A DNA stretch of 64,000 nt. It comes from Dictyobacter aurantiacus (lineage in GTDB: Bacteria > Chloroflexota > Ktedonobacteria > Ktedonobacterales > Ktedonobacteraceae). Positions 17,529 to 25,653 of this stretch are shown piece after piece (positions within the stretch are counted from its first letter, which is position 1; the number at the start of each line of letters is the position of its first letter). The notes below the pieces were generated by a model. That model saw only the letters and a program-made list of their open reading frames with translations. It had not been told where the DNA came from and did not search any database. The position numbers were made by a program, and so were the translations under genes. The stretch lies in contig NZ_BIFQ01000001.1 in assembly GCF_003967515.1 (NCBI RefSeq), forward strand, positions 5,394,001 to 5,458,000. Reading direction: 5' to 3'.

Positions 17529-17530
17529 AC

Positions 17531-18061
17531 CTATGGGGTTGGGGGGCGTTGGTTGGGGTTGGGTTTTTTCGGGCGTTTTTTTTGTTTTGCCTTGTGTTTG
17601 GTGGAGTTGTTGAGGATGTACGCGGTCTGGTTGTTGAAATCGATTTCGTCGTTGATGACGTGGTCATAGGCGCGATATTGCCATATTTTGCCGGGGAGGT
17701 TGGCCCCGCTTTCGTCCAGGTAGTGGAGCCAGGCGTTGGCGACCAGGCCTTTATACGCTTTGATTATCTGGCGCGCACTCGTTTCGTGTTCATATCCGTC
17801 TTGTAGGATCAACATACAATGGAGATGATCATGCATGACTACAATTGTTCCTGGCGTGACACCGACGTAGCGTTGGGCGAGTTTAGCCCATTCTTCGTAC
17901 AGAATCGTGCGTAGTTTGGGATGATGGAACAGGTTTTTTTCGCGTTCCAGCGCGCAAATCGTTATCGCGTACGCTCCGGGCTCGTAATATTTATGTGCTG
18001 GCAGGCCGATCTTCTTGAGCGGCTTAAATGGTTTCTGGCGCGACTGCTCGGGATTGCTCAT
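17531..18061 (-). CDS. REP-associated tyrosine transposase (RAYT1, IS200/Y1 family)
   Basis: 176 residues. Family marks are YEPGAYAITICALEREKNLF at the N-terminal strand, the metal-binding HUH-type site VVMHDHLHCMLIL near residue 75, and the tyrosine region YDHVINDEIDF...NQTAYILNNSTKHK near 130-155. RAYTs are single-copy Y1 nucleases thought to act on nearby REP palindromes. A REP1 pair lies directly at the 3' end of this gene, so REP1 is its likely substrate. The C-terminus is basic and Pro/Lys/Asn-rich (KKRPKKPNPNQRPPTP). Paralogue of the gene at 49248. Confidence 0.88.
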   Translation of the reverse strand: MSNPEQSRQKPFKPLKKIGLPAHKYYEPGAYAITICALEREKNLFHHPKLRTILYEEWAKLAQRYVGVTPGTIVVMHDHLHCMLILQDGYEHETSARQIIKAYKGLVANAWLHYLDESGANLPGKIWQYRAYDHVINDEIDFNNQTAYILNNSTKHKAKQKKRPKKPNPNQRPPTP

Positions 18062-18285
18062 GTATTTCCTCCATCATTCTATGGCTTTGTCTGACTTCCT
18101 ATGTATATAGATACCGCTCCTGTTTGAGGAAACGGAAAATTTTAGCTGTTCAATTCTGCCGAACAAGAATGTTTTAAATTCCTCGACCCATCTGCTTGTA
18201 CAAATCCTGCTGATGCCTTATCATGTATTGCTGAAATTGATTGTGTTTCTGGAATTTCCCGCATGGGTTGAAACGGAAATGAGCG

Positions 18286-19677
18286 ATGCGTATATTTCAG
18301 CATAGAGCGCTGGAAGCAGGAGCTGTGGAAGGGGGCTGGTGGTGGAGCCGGGCCAGAACGGCGACCTGGATCGGGGGTGGAATAGTCCTGCTGGTGGCGG
18401 CGTTGACGGTGGGACTCTACTATTTCTATCATCCCTACGTGGAGCTGACGGCCGATACGCCGGGCTATCTGGAATTCGCGCGCCAGCTGCGCGAGACCGG
18501 CAATCCGATCAACGTCTTTCGCCTGCCGACCTATCCCCTCTTTATCTTGCTGGTGACAGCGGTCGCCGGCCCCGCGAACCTGCTGGCTGTTAGTATAGTG
18601 CAGGGGATTCTCTATATACTGGCGGTGCTGGAGCTCTATCTGCTGACCTATCTGATCTTCCAGCGCACGTGGCTGGCCCTGGTCATGGGTCTGCTGCTGG
18701 CCAGCAATGTAATCCTGATTTCGTATAGTAAAACGTTGATGACCGAGGGGCTCTCGCTGTGGCTGCTGCTGACGATCAGTCTGCTGGTGGTGCGGATCCT
18801 GCTGCGTGGTGAATGGCGGCTGTTGAAGTGGCTGACGCTGTGCCTGGGACTGCTCTTCTTTACGCGACCGGAGTGGGCCGCTTTTCCCGTCCTGCTCTAC
18901 GCTTATCTGCTGTGGATGCGCTGCGGACGCGAACGGTTGCGTCTCCTGCTGCCGCGACTCGCGCGGCCGCTGGTGGTGCTCTATGTGTTGCTGGGCGGCT
19001 ACGTGCTCGGCAATCTGCTCATCAACCACTATCCGGGGCTGACCTATGTCGAGAACATGAACCTGATTGGCAAGGTGATGCAGTACCAGATGCAGAACGA
19101 GGCGCCGCCGCAATATGAGTCGCTGCGCCGCGTTATCGATGACAACGTGCGGCACGCCCACCTGACACCCTACCAGCTGGTGGCGCGGCATCCCGAGTTG
19201 GGACGCGACAACGGCCGGCAGATGGGTGAGTTCGCCCGCGCCATCATCCTGCGCCATCCCCTTGAGTTTGGTCTCAAGACCGTGCCCATGCTCTTCGCCT
19301 CGCTAAACAGCTACTACCCAGTCAGCACCCTGCCGGCGCCTCCCGGCGGTGTTCAGCACGGCTGGAGCGCGCAGGTCGTCAACGCGCTGCTCGCCTTCCA
19401 TCGCCTGCTCTACGCCTGCAACATCCTCTTCCCCTGGTGCGCCCTGCTCTGGCTGATCCTGCTCCGCTGGCCGCGTACGCGCCGTCTCCCCCTCGTGCAG
19501 GCCATGGGACTGCCCTCGCTGACCGTCCTCTTCGCCTGGACGCTAACCACGCTGGGCGGCTACTTCCTGAGCGACCTGATGCGCGTCCACACCGTCTTTG
19601 ATCCGCTGATCATCCTCATCGTCTGGGGCACCATCCTCGCTGCCCCCACACTGCTGTCCTCCCGCAGGTCCTTTTGA
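18286..19677 (+). CDS. Polytopic membrane protein, GT-C (ArnT/PMT-type) glycosyltransferase-like
   Basis: 463 residues with about eleven hydrophobic helices. After the first helix comes VELTADTPGYLEFARQLRET, an Asp-containing loop as in GT39/GT83-type enzymes that move sugars from polyprenyl phosphates on the outer side of the membrane. FRLPTYPLFILLV and LMTEGLSLWLLL follow the same architecture. A large hydrophilic loop near residues 240-330 is unusual. No polyprenyl-sugar synthase is linked, so the acceptor is unknown. Possible starts are few; the ATG at 18286 gives a basic cytoplasmic N-terminus. Confidence 0.7.
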   Translation: MRIFQHRALEAGAVEGGWWWSRARTATWIGGGIVLLVAALTVGLYYFYHPYVELTADTPGYLEFARQLRETGNPINVFRLPTYPLFILLVTAVAGPANLLAVSIVQGILYILAVLELYLLTYLIFQRTWLALVMGLLLASNVILISYSKTLMTEGLSLWLLLTISLLVVRILLRGEWRLLKWLTLCLGLLFFTRPEWAAFPVLLYAYLLWMRCGRERLRLLLPRLARPLVVLYVLLGGYVLGNLLINHYPGLTYVENMNLIGKVMQYQMQNEAPPQYESLRRVIDDNVRHAHLTPYQLVARHPELGRDNGRQMGEFARAIILRHPLEFGLKTVPMLFASLNSYYPVSTLPAPPGGVQHGWSAQVVNALLAFHRLLYACNILFPWCALLWLILLRWPRTRRLPLVQAMGLPSLTVLFAWTLTTLGGYFLSDLMRVHTVFDPLIILIVWGTILAAPTLLSSRRSF

Positions 19678-19734
19678 GGAATGTCGTGCATATAGGATTT
19701 GATGTTTCACAGGGGACTTTGTCGATACTTCAAT

Positions 19735-19962
19735 TTAGTCGCGATCTTTCCCTAAATAGCCGTACTTGCTTGATTTGGGGCCGCGAGGCGTGTATTTGCC
19801 CGATGGATTTTCGAAGTCGAAATCTTCTTTATCCAGGGGATGATCGAAATGGTCCTCATCAGCTTCTTCTGCCCAGCCATCGATTTCGGGATCAAAAATG
19901 CCCTCACGCGGCGTGTCCTTTGGGCTGTCAGGAAACTTTTTTGTGCGCTTGTTCTTGCTCAT
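19735..19962 (-). CDS. Small acidic hypothetical protein
   Basis: 75 residues, no hydrophobic segment, strongly charged: SKNKRTKKFPDSPKDTPREG, then an acidic middle (EEADEDHFDHPLDKEDFDFE) and KSSKYGYLGKDRD. Not recognised. GAAGGAG lies 6 bp before the ATG at 19962, a good ribosome site, and its first 35 bp overlap the end of the HAD-like gene upstream on the same strand, so translation is likely coupled. Confidence 0.6.
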   Translation of the reverse strand: MSKNKRTKKFPDSPKDTPREGIFDPEIDGWAEEADEDHFDHPLDKEDFDFENPSGKYTPRGPKSSKYGYLGKDRD

Positions 19963-20626
19963 CGCGGGCTCCTTCCAATAGCGTAAATAACTGCTCACTA
20001 TCTTGCCATGACGCAATGCTGAGGCCAGTGTACCAAGGACAATGGATGCCGATAAGGATGATGTGCTGGCGGAATAGTGCCTGATCTGCCGCCGGTAGCA
20101 GATCTACTAGAGGCACCAGCCGTGCTGCGGAATCGTCAATGAGGACGATCTGCTCACCCGTACCACGCGCCCGCTGAAGCAGATGTGTTAATTTGCCCTG
20201 GCCGCCATCGCAGTAGGCGACCTGATCAGGGTTGGGATAGCGGTATTTGGCGAGCCAGTAGGTGGTCAGTTCAGCCACTCTCGCTTGTTTCTCGGGATTA
20301 GAGAAATAGCGGGCGGTAGCATAGTGCATGCCTCCATACTGGTGTGCCAGCCGTGTCAGTGTCTGCGTTGCACCTTTGAAGTTGAGACAGTTGCGCAGCA
20401 CATGAGGGTGGAAGTCGAGCGCTTCGTATTTCCACCAGAACTCATCATCGCCCATTTTCTCACGTATTTTCACCACGGCGGGATGGGCCAGGAAATCATC
20501 AGAAGAGAGGGAACGTGCCGTGTCCACCGCCATCTCAATGCCCAGTAATCGCACACAGACCTCATGGAACACAGCATAATTCTGGCCGCATAATGTGTAG
20601 TCAATGTCGCAATAAAATTTTGTCAT
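19928..20626 (-). CDS. HAD-superfamily hydrolase-like protein
   Basis: 232 residues from the ATG at 20626, which has GGGAGG five bases upstream. FYCDIDYTLCG at residues 4-14 is the HAD motif I (DxDxT) with the nucleophile and acid Asp. A motif II-like Thr lies in HYATARYFSNPEKQ, and motif IV acids in QIVLIDDSAARLVPLVDLL. The long insert FLAHPAVVKIREKMGDDEFW is a cap region. A phosphatase role is likely; the substrate is unknown. It probably forms a pair with the small acidic gene that overlaps its 3' end. Confidence 0.7.
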   Translation of the reverse strand: MTKFYCDIDYTLCGQNYAVFHEVCVRLLGIEMAVDTARSLSSDDFLAHPAVVKIREKMGDDEFWWKYEALDFHPHVLRNCLNFKGATQTLTRLAHQYGGMHYATARYFSNPEKQARVAELTTYWLAKYRYPNPDQVAYCDGGQGKLTHLLQRARGTGEQIVLIDDSAARLVPLVDLLPAADQALFRQHIILIGIHCPWYTGLSIASWQDSEQLFTLLEGARDEQEQAHKKVS

Positions 20627-20694
20627 TGCTTCCTCCCTTCTTACATTATAATGATCTCCTCTACCGTTCATTCATGACTCAAACAGTAAGTAGC

Positions 20695-20724
20695 TTGACA
20701 AATCGGAGCATCGTTCCATATACT
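20695..20724 (+). promoter_or_regulatory. Sigma-70 type promoter of the LLM oxidoreductase gene
   Basis: TTGACA at 20695-20700 (perfect -35), an 18-bp spacer, and TATACT at 20719-20724 (five of six -10 bases). The start point would fall near 20731, inside the palindrome at 20715-20761. Confidence 0.65.
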
Positions 20725-20761
20725 ATTAATCGGATCACAGTTCCGATTAATAGTATATGGA
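20715..20761. promoter_or_regulatory. 20-bp-arm palindrome over the -10 box: candidate operator
   Basis: Arms 20715-20734 and 20742-20761 are perfect complements around the loop TCACAGT. They cover the -10 box and the first transcribed bases, and the right arm runs into the GGAGGA ribosome site of the gene at 20775. A repressor site of the TetR or MarR kind, or an RNA hairpin hiding the ribosome site, would both fit. Confidence 0.6.
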
Positions 20762-20774
20762 GGAATGGCAATTG

Positions 20775-21689
20775 ATGAATGAAGCAGATATGGCGATGAG
20801 AGATGTGAACATGAGGGCGCGCACCACCGGGCCGCGTTTCGGGATTATGACGGCCCCATCACAGGTTGGCTATGGCGACATTCTGCGCGTATGGCGCGAG
20901 GCGGACACGATCCCGCAGATCGAGCATGCGTGGCTCTACGATCACCTGATGCCGATCTTTGGCGATCCGAAGGGGCCGACCTTTGAAGGCTGGACGCTGC
21001 TCTCAGCCCTGGCCGCGCAGACCGAACGGCTGCGTCTCGGACTGCTCGTGACCAGCAACCGTTTCCGGCCGCCCGCCATGCTGGCGAAGATCGCCGCCAC
21101 CGTCGATATCGTTTCCGGTGGGCGGCTCGAATTTGGCATCGGCGCCGGCTCACGACCGGGCCATCCGCTGGCCCGGCGTGAGTACGAGGCACACGGTCTG
21201 CCTTTCTACGACTCCGCCCACGCGGTCGGCAGCCTCGCCGAAGCATGCACGATCATCCGGCGGCTGTGGACCGAGACCGAGCCGTTCGACTTCGACGGTA
21301 GCTACCACCGTCTTCACGGAGCGTTTTGTAGTCCCAAACCAGTGCAGCGCCCTCATCCGCCGATAATGATAGGTGGAAGTTCGACCGCTACGCTGCGCGT
21401 GGTCGCCGAGCACGCCGACCGGTGGAACTTCCCCGGTGGAGACATCGATGATGCCGTTCGTCGAAGTGCGCTGCTGGATCGTTTCTGTGCCGAGATCGGT
21501 CGCGATCCCGCCACGATCACCCGCTCTCTCGTCCTGCCGGTCTCCTACGGCTATCCCGGCGCCACCCGCGACGCGATTGCCGCATCCATTGACGCCGGCT
21601 TCCCGTACATCATCCTCAGCTTACCCACCCCATACCCCGAAAACGTCGCACGCTGGGTCGCCGACGAGATCATCAACAGGTATGCCTGA
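20775..21689 (+). CDS. LLM-class F420-type oxidoreductase
   Basis: 304 residues from the ATG at 20775, ten bases after GGAGGA; an ATG at 20757 lies inside the palindrome and is less likely. Luciferase-like TIM-barrel marks: RFGIMTAPSQVGYGDILRVW, AWLYDHLMPIFGDPKGPTFE, LRLGLLVTSNRFRPPAMLAK, GRLEFGIGAGSRPGHPLARR, and PHPPIMIGGSSTATLRVVAE. The family uses F420 or FMN for hydride transfer. The substrate is unknown. Its own promoter overlapped by a palindrome suggests tight control. Confidence 0.85.
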   Translation: MNEADMAMRDVNMRARTTGPRFGIMTAPSQVGYGDILRVWREADTIPQIEHAWLYDHLMPIFGDPKGPTFEGWTLLSALAAQTERLRLGLLVTSNRFRPPAMLAKIAATVDIVSGGRLEFGIGAGSRPGHPLARREYEAHGLPFYDSAHAVGSLAEACTIIRRLWTETEPFDFDGSYHRLHGAFCSPKPVQRPHPPIMIGGSSTATLRVVAEHADRWNFPGGDIDDAVRRSALLDRFCAEIGRDPATITRSLVLPVSYGYPGATRDAIAASIDAGFPYIILSLPTPYPENVARWVADEIINRYA

Positions 21690-21774
21690 ATTGTGATAAA
21701 TGGATGAGCGTATCAGGGTGCCGCGATGGGCGCCACGAAGGTGAGGAAATAAGGAAAGTGGAGGAGATAGCGGT

Positions 21775-22350
21775 CTATTGTGGGCTCTCCTCCATGCGCC
21801 ATCCGGTCGTCTGCGCCCACTCCTCGGCAGCCTCGATGACGATGTCGCACAGCGGATCTTTGACGTCGTAGTAGAACTCGACGTCATCGGGATCGCGCCG
21901 TGCCATGGCTAGCTTGATCTGCGCGTAGGCCGCGCTGGCGACCGGGTGGACGCACAGGTAGTCGCGGAAGAGGATCGGGTAGCGCTGGTTGGGCCGTCCC
22001 AGGGCGCGCACGTGCAGGTGCATGCGCCGCTGCTGCGCTGGTGGCCGAAAGTAGCGCTTCTCCCAGTCCGACGCCGGACCCTGGTAGAGCGGCGGCAGGT
22101 GGTCGCTGGTCACCTCGGCTGCTATCGTATAGCCATGCGCCCCCAGCGCCTCCACCAGTTGCGGCGTACACGCGAAATCCCTCACCGTCACCTGCACATC
22201 GATGATATCCTTGGCCGCCAGGCCCGGCACCGACGTCGATCCAATGTGATCGATGCGCAGCGCGAGGTCTCCCAGCGCCTCGCGCAGTGTCCGCGCCAGC
22301 GCCGCAAACTCCGCCGGCCACCTCGCATCATACTCCACAATCTCGATCAT
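21775..22350 (-). CDS. GrpB family protein
   Basis: 191 residues from the ATG at 22350. The nucleotidyltransferase-like GrpB core is clear: VEYDARWPAEFAALARTLRE, then LALRIDHIGSTSVPGLAAKD, DIIDVQVTV, and the later FRDYLCVHPVASAAYAQIKL. The GSTSVPG loop matches the GS motif of nucleotidyltransferases, but the function of GrpB proteins is not settled. The frame is open further upstream through a REP1 copy (22372-22388), which is repeat and not protein. Confidence 0.88.
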   Translation of the reverse strand: MIEIVEYDARWPAEFAALARTLREALGDLALRIDHIGSTSVPGLAAKDIIDVQVTVRDFACTPQLVEALGAHGYTIAAEVTSDHLPPLYQGPASDWEKRYFRPPAQQRRMHLHVRALGRPNQRYPILFRDYLCVHPVASAAYAQIKLAMARRDPDDVEFYYDVKDPLCDIVIEAAEEWAQTTGWRMEESPQ

Positions 22351-22371
22351 AGATGAATCCTCCTCATAAGT

Positions 22372-22388
22372 TCGGACCTCGCGTCCGA
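22372..22388. repeat. REP1 hairpin
   Basis: Single REP1 core TCGGACCTCGCGTCCGA in the 50-bp gap between the GNAT and GrpB genes, which run in the same direction. It would form a hairpin between them in a shared mRNA. Confidence 0.75.
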
Positions 22389-22400
22389 TTACTCCGTATA

Positions 22401-23198
22401 TCAGAACTGGATGTTCACTATCCTGTGTTCGCTGACGAATCCGGCCTTCTCGATGGCTCTCTTTGAGGCCGCATTGGTGGCTTCGCATGAGCAGATCGGC
22501 CGCCAGCCCGAGGCGTAGCAGTGCTGCTTGAGCCGCAGCAGCATCGAGCTGCCGAGGCCGCGACCGCGATAGGCCTGAGCCACGACCATGCCCAGGTCGG
22601 CGTAAGGCGGCTGCTCCTGACTAGGGATACACTCTCCGGTCGCCACCAGCGTCTGGTGGTCGAACAGCAGGAACAGCTCCTCGCTTCTGAGCCGTTCCTG
22701 CAGGAAGCCCTCGATCCAGGCACCTGGCCCGCTGGTATTCTCCTTGTAGAAGAGCACCAGCGCGTCCAGTTCGTCCGACGTGGCTTTTCTGAAGTGGTGC
22801 GGATCGTGGTCCGCTGGCGGCTCGATCCGCTGCTGGTCGCGGAACAGATAGCTGTGCGGCGTGATGTTTATGTGCAGATCCAGGCACAGCGAGAAGTACA
22901 GCGGCTCGATCGTGCTGGCTATAGCCCGCTGGATGCCCTGCCTGGAGACGAGCCAGATCAGGATCTCCTCTCCTCGCTCCAGGTAGGGTTCCAGCAGCTG
23001 CACGCGCAGCAGTGTCCCCTCGGCGTCCAGGCAGAAAGCGCCCAGCACCTGTTTCCCATCGTGTATCTCCCAGAACGCGGCCTGCGCGATAACCGCCTTC
23101 TCCCACATCCCGTCCGCCGGCGCTACCAGCGTACGCAGATACTCGTCTCTTAATTTTCGTATCGTCTCGGACTGCTCAAGTTGTCTACATTTTAACAT
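22401..23198 (-). CDS. GNAT-family N-acetyltransferase
   Basis: 265 residues. The C-terminal half is a GNAT fold: LGMVVAQAYRGRGLGSSMLL holds the acetyl-CoA loop (R-G-R-G-L-G), then NAASKRAIEKAGFVSEHRIV. The N-terminal ~130 residues are a separate, less clear domain, possibly a second degenerate GNAT (ILIWLVSRQGIQRAIASTI), giving the double-GNAT length. The acetyl acceptor is unknown. The stop is 50 bp from the GrpB gene on the same strand. Confidence 0.8.
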   Translation of the reverse strand: MLKCRQLEQSETIRKLRDEYLRTLVAPADGMWEKAVIAQAAFWEIHDGKQVLGAFCLDAEGTLLRVQLLEPYLERGEEILIWLVSRQGIQRAIASTIEPLYFSLCLDLHINITPHSYLFRDQQRIEPPADHDPHHFRKATSDELDALVLFYKENTSGPGAWIEGFLQERLRSEELFLLFDHQTLVATGECIPSQEQPPYADLGMVVAQAYRGRGLGSSMLLRLKQHCYASGWRPICSCEATNAASKRAIEKAGFVSEHRIVNIQF

Positions 23199-23320
23199 TG
23201 CTTATACAAACGCCTTTCCATACTAACCATCATTTATAACCCATTTTATACCATTCACGCACCTGCCCCACTTGAAAAATATATAGCTTTATGTTATAAA
23301 TATAATAGCATATAGCTATA

Positions 23321-23959
23321 TAAACTCTCTGGAAGGTTTGGAGTGTGGCTTACTCTCGTTACTATGGGGCAGATGGGCGCCCCCGCACGCGCGTCCACTG
23401 CGTGGACGCGCTGGTTTGGTGTGTTTGGTGCACGCGGGGCGCATTAGCGCCCCGCGTGCACCAAACACAATGGATGTGTGAGAGAGTAGCTGATGCTCAT
23501 GATCACCGCCTGCAGCGCGCCTGAGCTTTGGCACCATAGGTGCCCATAAATTCATGGTGTGTTGGTGCAACAGGGGCGCGCAAGCGCCCCTGTTGCACCA
23601 AACACAATGGATGTGTGAGAGAGTGTCTGATGCTCATGATCATCGCCTGCAGCGCGCCTGAGCTTTGGTACCATAGGTGCCCATAAATTCATGGTGTGTT
23701 GGTGCAACAGGGGCGCGCAAGCGCCCCTGTTGCACCAAACACAATGGATGTGTGAGAGAGTGTCTGATGCTCATGATCATCGCCTGCAGCGTGCTTGAGC
23801 TTTGGCACCATAGGTGCCCATAAATTCATGGTGTGTTGGTGCAACAGGGGCGCGCAAGCGCCCCTGTTGCACCAACACACCAAACCAGTGCGGCCGCGTA
23901 GCGGACGCGCGTGCGGGGGCGCGCACGTCCCCCTGGGTGACAAGCATCAGACACATTCT
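23321..23959. repeat. Composite MITE-like array with 137-bp tandem units
   Basis: It opens in reverse orientation (GCGCCCCCGCACGCGCGTCC, 23373-23392), then holds a series of units at an exact 137-bp spacing (AGAGAG at 23481, 23618, 23755). Each unit carries TGATGCTCATGATCA(T/C)CGCC, a GGTGTGTTGGTGCAACAGGG hairpin and its complement. The last unit ends in the right-hand block CGGCCGCGTAGCGGACGCG and the terminal repeat AGACACATTCT. No gene is supported between 23199 and 24276. Confidence 0.8.
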
Positions 23960-23960
23960 G

Positions 23961-24166
23961 AGAACGTGTCTGATGCTCATGATCATCGCCTGCAGCACGC
24001 CTGAGCTTTCGCACCTCCGGGGCTCACAAGTCCATGGTGTGTTGGTGCATCCGGTGCGCATCCGCGCACCGGATGCACCAACACACAAAAACAATGCGGC
24101 CGCGTAGCGGACGCGCGTGCGGGGGCGCTCACGTGCCCTCAAAGTGGTGGGAATAAGACACATTCT
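23961..24166 (+). repeat. MITE-like element, complete 206-bp copy
   Basis: Begins AGAACGTGTCTGATGCTCAT and ends AAGACACATTCT, an imperfect terminal inverted repeat. The centre is a hairpin, TGCATCCGGTGCGC pairing with GCGCACCGGATGCA, followed by GCGGCCGCGTAGCGGACG. It abuts the array on its left with one base between. Confidence 0.8.
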
Positions 24167-24276
24167 GAGCACCGCGGGGGCGAAACCTTATGCAGGCGAT
24201 GAACATGGACGTAAGTAATATTTTTAAAGGTATATGTATGAAGACATACGATGTCGTGTGTAGCTTAGGAGGAGCG

Positions 24277-25587
24277 ATGACCACCTATAAATTCCAATTA
24301 TGCTCTCTTCTTATGATCTTGCTTTGTCTGAGCGCTGTGATGGCCGGCTGCGCGCAGGGGCCCGCGCCTGATAATCAGACGCAGGACCCGGTGCAGGCCT
24401 GGATGCGGCAGAACGCGATCCCTCTGCGGAGCGTTGATCCCGCCAGTCCCCAGGACGATCTCGCGCCCCTGCAGAAGGCCATCGGCAACGCCACGATCGT
24501 TGGCCTGGGTGAGCAGACGCATGGCACGCATGAGCTCTATCAGCTCAAGGCGCGCCTGACCGAGTTCCTGATCAGCAACATGAATTTTCGTATCTTCGTG
24601 ATGGAAAATAGCTGGGGCAAGTCCCAGCTCATCGATGCCTATATTAACGGCGGCCCCGGCCAGCTCTCAGATATCGTGAAGAACGACCTCAGTCCCGCCT
24701 GGCAGACGCAGGAATATCAGAGCATGCTGACATGGATGCGGGCGTACAACGCCGATCCCGCCCATACAACGAAGATCCACTTTCGCGGCATGGATTGCCA
24801 GGCGAGTCGCAACGAGCTGACCGCGATCACCGATTTCCTGCAAAAAGTTGATCCAGCCAATGTCGCCCATGTGAGAGATCTGTACCTGAGCCTGGATCAG
24901 AAGATCGCCGACCAGCCCCAACAGGTCTACAATCTGCTCAAAGCGCACCAGCAGAGTTATGAGCAGCGCTCCTCGCCCCAGGAGTTCGCGCTGGCGCTGC
25001 AGAACGCGCGCGTCGTTGTGCAGGCCGTGACTTGCCTTGACGCTAGACGCAACAACGCCGCTTATCTCCAGCGTGATGCCTTCATGGCCGAGAACGCCTC
25101 CTGGCTCTACGACCACGCCGGTGAGAGCCAGCCTAAAATGATTGTCTGGGCACATGACATGCATATCGCCAATAACACGAGCTATAATCTGCGCGGCGAG
25201 CTCACCGGGACCAACAATCTGGGTGCCCTGCTGCGGGCGCGCTATCACCAGAACTACCTGGCCCTTGGCACAGACGTGTATCGTGGCAGCTATACCACCT
25301 ACACTAGTTCCTCGATCAATTCCTATAAGCCTGTACAGACCTCCCTCGAAGCGCCACAGGCCGGTACCTACACGGCTGTATTCGGAAGTGTCGATAAGCC
25401 TCTGTATGCCCTGGACCTGCGCCGCACGCCTGCCGGACCAGTCAGCAACTGGTTCAACAGCGCGCACGTCATGAACTATTATGGCGTTAGTGGGGAAGAT
25501 TTATCCACGCCGGGATCGGTCAAGCACTGGTTCGACATCATCGTCTTTCTGCGTGATACCACGCCATCACACTCGCTTTTGAAATAA
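24277..25587 (+). CDS. Erythromycin esterase-like lipoprotein
   Basis: 436 residues from the ATG at 24277, preceded by TAGGAGGAGCG. Residues 1-24 are a lipoprotein signal ending LSAVMAGC, so the mature protein should be anchored outside the cytoplasmic membrane. The erythromycin-esterase/EreA-like fold is shown by NATIVGLGEQTHGTHELYQL (Glu/His pair), FRIFVMENSW, the HFRGMDCQ region and VWAHDMHIANNTS. Known members open macrolide lactones, but many homologues have other or unknown substrates, so resistance is not implied. It follows the MITE array. Confidence 0.85.
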   Translation: MTTYKFQLCSLLMILLCLSAVMAGCAQGPAPDNQTQDPVQAWMRQNAIPLRSVDPASPQDDLAPLQKAIGNATIVGLGEQTHGTHELYQLKARLTEFLISNMNFRIFVMENSWGKSQLIDAYINGGPGQLSDIVKNDLSPAWQTQEYQSMLTWMRAYNADPAHTTKIHFRGMDCQASRNELTAITDFLQKVDPANVAHVRDLYLSLDQKIADQPQQVYNLLKAHQQSYEQRSSPQEFALALQNARVVVQAVTCLDARRNNAAYLQRDAFMAENASWLYDHAGESQPKMIVWAHDMHIANNTSYNLRGELTGTNNLGALLRARYHQNYLALGTDVYRGSYTTYTSSSINSYKPVQTSLEAPQAGTYTAVFGSVDKPLYALDLRRTPAGPVSNWFNSAHVMNYYGVSGEDLSTPGSVKHWFDIIVFLRDTTPSHSLLK

Positions 25588-25634
25588 AGCGCACGAGTAT
25601 CGTGGGTTCGGCGAGATCGTGCGTGGAGGGGAAA

Positions 25635-25651
25635 TCGGCCGCATGGGCCGA
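25635..25651. repeat. REP1 variant with compensated stem
   Basis: TCGGCCGCATGGGCCGA keeps a perfect 6-bp stem although both arms differ from the REP1 consensus (GAC/GTC changed to GCC/GGC). Flanks GGAGGGG and TTTACGATGGGG match the family. It lies 3 bp beyond the end of the minus-strand GNAT gene. Confidence 0.65.
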
Positions 25652-25653
25652 AT

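Noticed and set aside
18142..19257. 371-codon antisense frame opposite the GT-C gene
   Set aside because: Gln/His-rich shadow of Leu-rich membrane codons; the plus-strand protein is clearly real.
23481..23890. Possible CRISPR or gene for a repeat protein
   Set aside because: Units are identical over 137 bp with a hairpin; frames through it are short and on both strands.
24277..25587. Calling the erythromycin esterase-like gene, APH gene and lactonase a resistance island
   Set aside because: They are far apart, not linked by one mobile element, and these families have many non-resistance members.
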